In this document: positions 41,578 through 44,147 of the stretch, piece by piece
Layout of the letters: each line of letters opens with the position of its first letter
How positions within the stretch are numbered: position 1 is the stretch's first letter
DNA from: a bacterium
GTDB taxonomy: Bacteria > Thermosulfidibacterota > Thermosulfidibacteria > Thermosulfidibacterales > B14-G1
NCBI GenBank assembly: GCA_027020915.1
Contig: JALUVF010000086.1
Span: 1 to 44,147, forward strand
DNA: 44,147 bases
Direction: 5' to 3'
The notes under the pieces: generated by a model
What the model saw: the letters and a program-made list of their open reading frames with translations, nothing else
What the model was told of the DNA's origin: nothing
Databases searched by the model: none
Made by a program: the position numbers and the translations under genes

Positions 41578-41623
41578 ACCACAGCCACAGGGTCACCATA
41601 GGGGTCACGGCTTAAACGGTCGC

Positions 41624-41640
41624 GTCTTGAATCTGGCAAT
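41624..41640 (+). repeat. 17-bp direct repeat, copy 1
   Basis: GTCTTGAATCTGGCAAT is repeated exactly at 43972-43988. The two copies bracket the toxin-antitoxin block, and an 11-bp core (TGAATCTGGCA) recurs at 42527. They may be ends or scars of a mobile element. The rest of 41578-41814 shows no gene. Confidence 0.65.
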
Positions 41641-41814
41641 ATTGTGACAGCCATCGACCATGGTCATACATCCAGGCAACGCCCACCGGGTGAGCTACAG
41701 AATCTTTATTCTCAGAAGGGCCCAAAAAGAACCGCGTAGGAAAGATATCTATTGGAGATAAACGATCTCAACCATCCGCTTTAGGGGCCAGATCAAAACC
41801 TCCTCTCCAATCCG

Positions 41815-42057
41815 TCAAGATACGGCGAATGAGCGTCCCAGCGGCTGGAATCCATCCACCTCTCCCCTTTCCAGCTTGGCCTTGATCTGCTCAAAGCGCC
41901 TAACCGTCTCTGGTGAATAAAGCCTTTCCCCACAATGTAGACACACCTCTGCTCGCACTTTCACCACGGCAGTGTGGATTCCTCCCCTCAATAGCTTTTC
42001 CACCTCTTTCTCCACCACTTCACCACCACACACTGGGCACTTCTCAAAGGGTCTCAT
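41815..42057 (-). CDS. YgiT-type zinc-finger antitoxin
   Basis: The 80-residue protein has two CxxC pairs (Cys7/Cys10, Cys39/Cys42) in the order of the MqsA/YgiT zinc-finger domain and a short C-terminal helix. It lacks the DNA-binding helix-turn-helix of full MqsA. It starts 5 nt after the DUF4258 toxin gene behind AGGAGGTG, the toxin-first order common for this pair, and should neutralise that toxin. Confidence 0.85.
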   Translation of the reverse strand: MRPFEKCPVCGGEVVEKEVEKLLRGGIHTAVVKVRAEVCLHCGERLYSPETVRRFEQIKAKLERGEVDGFQPLGRSFAVS

Positions 42058-42061
42058 CCCT

Positions 42062-42370
42062 TCACCTCCTTTTTCTCCAATCGATCCACCGTTGTGGATC
42101 GGGACGGTAAACGGTAATCAACACCGCCCACCTGTTGGCTCGGTTATAGGCCCAAACACTATGCACCGGTTCACCAAGAAAAGTATTGCCATAAATCAGA
42201 CAACTGGGATAGGGCCTATCTTCGGGATACTCTTCTATGATTTCTCCCTGAAATAAGCTGAAAAAGATTTCGTCAAAAGAGAGATTATCCTCCTGCGCCT
42301 CTTCGTAGGCATGATCGGTGATTCGTACTCTGCCTGCGCGTATGGCCTCGATAATCTCTTCAAGTTTCAC
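42062..42370 (-). CDS. DUF4258 toxin (RelE/ParE-like fold)
   Basis: The 102-residue protein has the DUF4258 features RITDHAYEEA near residue 20, EIIEEYPEDRPYPSCLIYG, and a C-terminal AVLITVYRPD. DUF4258 proteins are partners of YgiT-type antitoxins and likely mRNA-interferase-type toxins. I start it at GTG (42370), 8 nt after AAGGAG; the longer ATG at 42406 has no ribosome-binding site. Confidence 0.8.
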   Translation of the reverse strand: MKLEEIIEAIRAGRVRITDHAYEEAQEDNLSFDEIFFSLFQGEIIEEYPEDRPYPSCLIYGNTFLGEPVHSVWAYNRANRWAVLITVYRPDPQRWIDWRKRR

Positions 42371-42390
42371 GGAAAACTCTCCTTGTTGAG

Positions 42391-42419
42391 AGGATAAACA
42401 CATCAATCGACGAGTTCAA
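42391..42419 (-). promoter_or_regulatory. Candidate promoter of the DUF4258/YgiT pair
   Basis: On the minus strand TTGAAC (42419-42414), a 17-nt spacer and TATCCT (42396-42391) precede the GTG start by about 20 nt. Each hexamer has two mismatches to consensus. Confidence 0.4.
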
Positions 42420-42526
42420 GCTCTCTAAAGAAACACAAATAGACCATTAGACTTTCATACCACCCTCTCCGGGGTCTACCATTGAATCTTATGGAAATGA
42501 CATTCGTAGATCCAGGGGGTAAGGTA

Positions 42527-42537
42527 TGAATCTGGCA
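42527..42537 (+). repeat. Short copy of the direct-repeat core
   Basis: TGAATCTGGCA is an exact match to the core of the 17-bp repeats at 41624 and 43972, in the same orientation, in the 283-bp gene-free gap between the DUF4258/YgiT and DUF433/DUF5615 pairs. Confidence 0.4.
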
Positions 42538-42607
42538 GGGGTGTGGCTATCGTGGCTGGAGGCTCCATTTGCTTGATCTAAACTAACACCCCCCAACTTG
42601 CTGAGGC

Positions 42608-42635
42608 TTGTGGTCTGGATCATAGGCTTTATAAT
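42608..42635 (+). promoter_or_regulatory. Promoter of the DUF433/DUF5615 pair
   Basis: A perfect TATAAT (42630-42635) follows TTGTGG (42608-42613) with a 16-nt spacer, and the ribosome-binding site GGGAGGTG with ATG at 42654 comes shortly after. Confidence 0.55.
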
Positions 42636-42653
42636 AGGCTTCGGGAGGTGGCC

Positions 42654-42881
42654 ATGAGGAAACTCACCAGAATAACAGTTGACCCCCATAGGATGGGGGG
42701 CGTTCCCTGCATAAGGGATACAAGAATCCCCGTCGCCACAGTTGTGGCCATGGTAGCAGACGGAATATCCACAAAGGAGATTCTGGACGCCTATCCCGAT
42801 CTCGAAGAGGAAGACATCAGAGAGGCCCTCCTTTTTGCCGCCGAGGCAGTAAGGGAAAGGGAAATTCCGGTTACGGCGTGA
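42654..42881 (+). CDS. DUF433 antitoxin
   Basis: The 75-residue protein has the DUF433 pattern: TVDPHRMGGVPCIRDTRIPV, then VVAMVADGISTKEILDAYPDLEEEDIREAL, a compact winged-helix-like DNA-binding fold. Such proteins pair with DUF5615 PIN-like toxins, as here. ATG at 42654 lies close after GGAGGTG. The toxin gene starts in its stop codon (GTGA). Confidence 0.92.
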   Translation: MRKLTRITVDPHRMGGVPCIRDTRIPVATVVAMVADGISTKEILDAYPDLEEEDIREALLFAAEAVREREIPVTA

Positions 42882-43246
42882 AATTTCTAGTGGACAACGC
42901 TCTCTCTCCTATATTTTGCAAAGAGTTAAGCAAAGCTGGATACAACTCCGTGCATGTCAGGGATGTAGATCTACACAAAGCAAAGGATTCCGTTATCTTT
43001 GATTACGCCGCTAAAGAAGGTAGAATAGTCCTCTCTGCAGACACTGATTTCGGAACAATCCTTGCTTCAAGGGGTAGTTCTAAGCCATCGGTAGTGCTCT
43101 TTAGATCCCTGCATCCCAGGAAACCCACCGAACAGGCAAAGCTACTAATAAGGATTCTACCTGAGATAAAAGAGGATCTTTTAAAAGGAAGCATCGTGGT
43201 TATTGAGGATACGAGGATGAGAATAAGGCAGTTACCCATTCTTTGA
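42878..43246 (+). CDS. DUF5615 PIN-like toxin
   Basis: The 122-residue protein is a PIN-like (Mut7-C-type) putative ribonuclease: Asp6 in FLVDNALSP, HVRDVDL, and the acidic pair in LSADTDFGT (about 53-61), ending with VVLFR and a C-terminal RIRQLPIL. It is the partner of the DUF433 protein. Start is GTG, overlapping the antitoxin stop by 4 nt. Confidence 0.92.
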   Translation: MKFLVDNALSPIFCKELSKAGYNSVHVRDVDLHKAKDSVIFDYAAKEGRIVLSADTDFGTILASRGSSKPSVVLFRSLHPRKPTEQAKLLIRILPEIKEDLLKGSIVVIEDTRMRIRQLPIL

Positions 43247-43262
43247 TGTGTCATTCCATCCG

Positions 43263-43664
43263 TCAAATCGTCCAGTTCTCAACAACCAACCCCGGGACCC
43301 GGGAAAATTCTTTCTCATTGTTGGTGACAAGGGTTAAAGAGAGACTCCTGGCATGGGCCGCTATGAGGAGATCCATGGCACCAATGGGCTGCCCTGCCTT
43401 TTCCAGATGGACCCTGATGTCCCCGTAATGCCGGGCGGCTTCGTCATCAAAGGCCAGAATCTGCAGGGGAGCAAGAAAATTTATGAGGGCATCCCTGTTT
43501 TGCCGGGGGCGGCTGCTCCTGGCCATCCCGTATTCCAGCTCCGCCACGGTGATGGACGAAACGCCCACCTCCTCGGGCTCAAGGGAAGTGAGACGCTCCA
43601 GCACCTCCGGAGGTTTTCTCTTGATGATGTAAATGCAAATGTTGGTATCCAGGAGATAACGCAC
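43263..43664 (-). CDS. vapC: VapC-family PIN ribonuclease toxin
   Basis: The 133-residue PIN-domain protein has the full acidic active site: Asp6 (LLDTNICIY), Glu42 (AELEYGMA), Asp98 (GAMDLLIAAHA) and the LVTNNEKEFSRVPGL end. VapC toxins cut specific RNAs, often initiator tRNA or rRNA. The GTG start overlaps the vapB stop by one base (TAGTG). It ends 17 nt from the convergent DUF5615 gene. Confidence 0.95.
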   Translation of the reverse strand: MRYLLDTNICIYIIKRKPPEVLERLTSLEPEEVGVSSITVAELEYGMARSSRPRQNRDALINFLAPLQILAFDDEAARHYGDIRVHLEKAGQPIGAMDLLIAAHARSLSLTLVTNNEKEFSRVPGLVVENWTI

Positions 43665-43891
43665 TAAAAGGCCTCCCTTTCCTCTATTTGGGGCTGGACC
43701 CTCTCCTCCATAAAGTCGCCAGAGAACATATTCAGAGATTCCTTCAAAGGCCCCCAGGGATCATGAGCAGGGTAGAGGACCACCACCCCCCCTATCCTCT
43801 TCACAAAGACCTCCTTGCCAGGTAAACGAAAATCCCTGGGCAACCTTACAGCCTGGCTTCTACCGTTCATAAAAAGTTTGGCTTTAGCCAT
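43664..43891 (-). CDS. vapB: VapB-family antitoxin (AbrB/MazE-like)
   Basis: The 75-residue antitoxin has the swapped-hairpin DNA-binding start (AKLFMNGRSQAVRLPRDFR, then EVFVKRIGG) and an acidic C-terminal tail that would wrap round VapC. GGGAGGTATCT precedes the ATG. The perfect inverted repeat at 43904-43933 upstream is its likely operator. Confidence 0.95.
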   Translation of the reverse strand: MAKAKLFMNGRSQAVRLPRDFRLPGKEVFVKRIGGVVVLYPAHDPWGPLKESLNMFSGDFMEERVQPQIEEREAF

Positions 43892-43903
43892 AGATACCTC
43901 CCA

Positions 43904-43933
43904 GTTGATATATATCTGATAGTATATATCAAC
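43904..43933 (-). promoter_or_regulatory. vapBC operator: 11-bp perfect inverted repeat
   Basis: GTTGATATATA (43904-43914) and TATATATCAAC (43923-43933) are exact inverted repeats 8 bp apart, 13 nt before the vapB ATG. The AT-rich arms contain TATATA and TATACT that could be the -10, so binding by VapB or VapBC would block transcription. Confidence 0.7.
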
Positions 43934-43971
43934 CTTTAAACCGAGGATTCAACACCCTCCCCCCAGGTTAG

Positions 43972-43988
43972 GTCTTGAATCTGGCAAT
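43972..43988 (+). repeat. 17-bp direct repeat, copy 2
   Basis: An exact copy of 41624-41640 (GTCTTGAATCTGGCAAT), preceded here by AGGTTAG. Flanking bases are only loosely alike between the two copies. Confidence 0.65.
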
Positions 43989-44063
43989 TTCCCATAATGG
44001 CCACCATCCGGCTTCCCTGGATTGAAAGAAAAAGAAGGAGAGCGCTATACCCGCCCCCCCACC

Positions 44064-44147
44064 TCACTGTCCTCCAGCTGCCTCCCTCAGCTTCCTGTCA
44101 AAGGTCAAAAGCTTGCACCCGTAGGCTTCGGCTTTAACCCAGATGAG
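44064..44147 (-). CDS. PIN-domain toxin fragment, C-terminal end
   Basis: The last 27 codons of a minus-strand gene run off the window edge and stop at 44066-44064. The piece contains AEAYGCKLLTFDRKLREAA, the usual C-terminal strand of VapC-type PIN proteins with the late acidic residue in TFDRK. The antitoxin partner would be outside the window. Confidence 0.65.
   Translation of the reverse strand, partial: LIWVKAEAYGCKLLTFDRKLREAAGGQ

Noticed and set aside
1-44147. CRISPR arrays, rRNA genes, phage genes or insertion sequences with transposase
   Set aside because: I saw no regularly spaced repeats, rRNA-like segments, transposase or phage structural genes; only the attC-like site and the 17-bp repeats hint at mobility.

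Overview
The window reads as the chromosome of a Gram-negative bacterium. It carries lpxC (lipid A), pilM (type IV pili), an outer-membrane-type lipoprotein and a SPOR protein. The tRNA-Val/thrS/infC group, the dnaK/dnaJ/hspR and clpB heat-shock genes and the archaeal-like HMG-CoA cluster fit best with an anaerobic, possibly thermophilic lineage of the former Deltaproteobacteria (Desulfobacterota). Heavy use of AGG/AGA arginine and ATA isoleucine codons, with many charged residues, is in keeping with a thermophile. The taxonomic call is inference.

Layout. (1) 1-3878: the tail of a mannose-1-phosphate guanylyltransferase gene, then on the minus strand argS, a SPOR-domain membrane protein and an LpoA-like lipoprotein. 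(2) 4029-7502: a heat-shock operon dnaK-dnaJ(cbpA type)-hspR, behind a near-consensus promoter that overlaps an HspR (HAIR-like) operator. (3) 7777-12386: a DUF885 metallopeptidase, an ATP-grasp/methyltransferase pair of unknown purpose, and a convergent DJ-1/PfpI gene. (4) 12545-17999: clpB, an RpoD/RpoS-family sigma factor, an iron alcohol dehydrogenase and a small anchored protein, facing lpxC across a hairpin. (5) 19086-20139: a nitrilase-family amidohydrolase and a small unknown gene. (6) 20165-26811: a seven-gene minus-strand cluster, biotin carboxylase - BCCP - methylglutaconyl-CoA-hydratase-like protein - carboxyltransferase - HMG-CoA synthase - thiolase - DUF35 protein, closed by a clear intrinsic terminator. 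(7) 27169-30124: dtd, a metallo-hydrolase, a small Fis-type regulator, a small membrane protein and pilM. (8) 30149-34442: ADP-forming acyl-CoA synthetase, a Pta-N-terminal-like protein, an iron-sulfur flavoprotein and a V4R protein. (9) 34448-39838: infC (with an AUA start), thrS, tRNA-Val(GAC), a SEC59-like membrane protein and uvrB. (10) 39889-44147: an accessory zone with lower GC in parts. It holds an MNT nucleotidyltransferase with a broken HEPN partner, an HNH endonuclease inside what looks like an integron gene cassette with an attC site, a cysteine-rich mini-protein, and four further toxin-antitoxin loci or pieces.

How it works together. The most interesting metabolic unit is region 6. 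Its genes could connect acetyl-CoA with 3-methylcrotonyl-CoA through acetoacetyl-CoA, HMG-CoA and 3-methylglutaconyl-CoA, using the archaeal-style thiolase/HMG-CoA synthase/DUF35 assembly together with an MCC-like carboxylase and an AUH-like hydratase. No HMG-CoA lyase or reductase is in view. Region 8 would convert an acyl-CoA to free acid with ATP formation and could serve the same carbon flow. At least four genes (DUF885, dtd, uvrB, MNT) have a -10 element only 6-9 nt before the start codon and no useful Shine-Dalgarno, so leaderless transcripts seem to be a habit of this genome.
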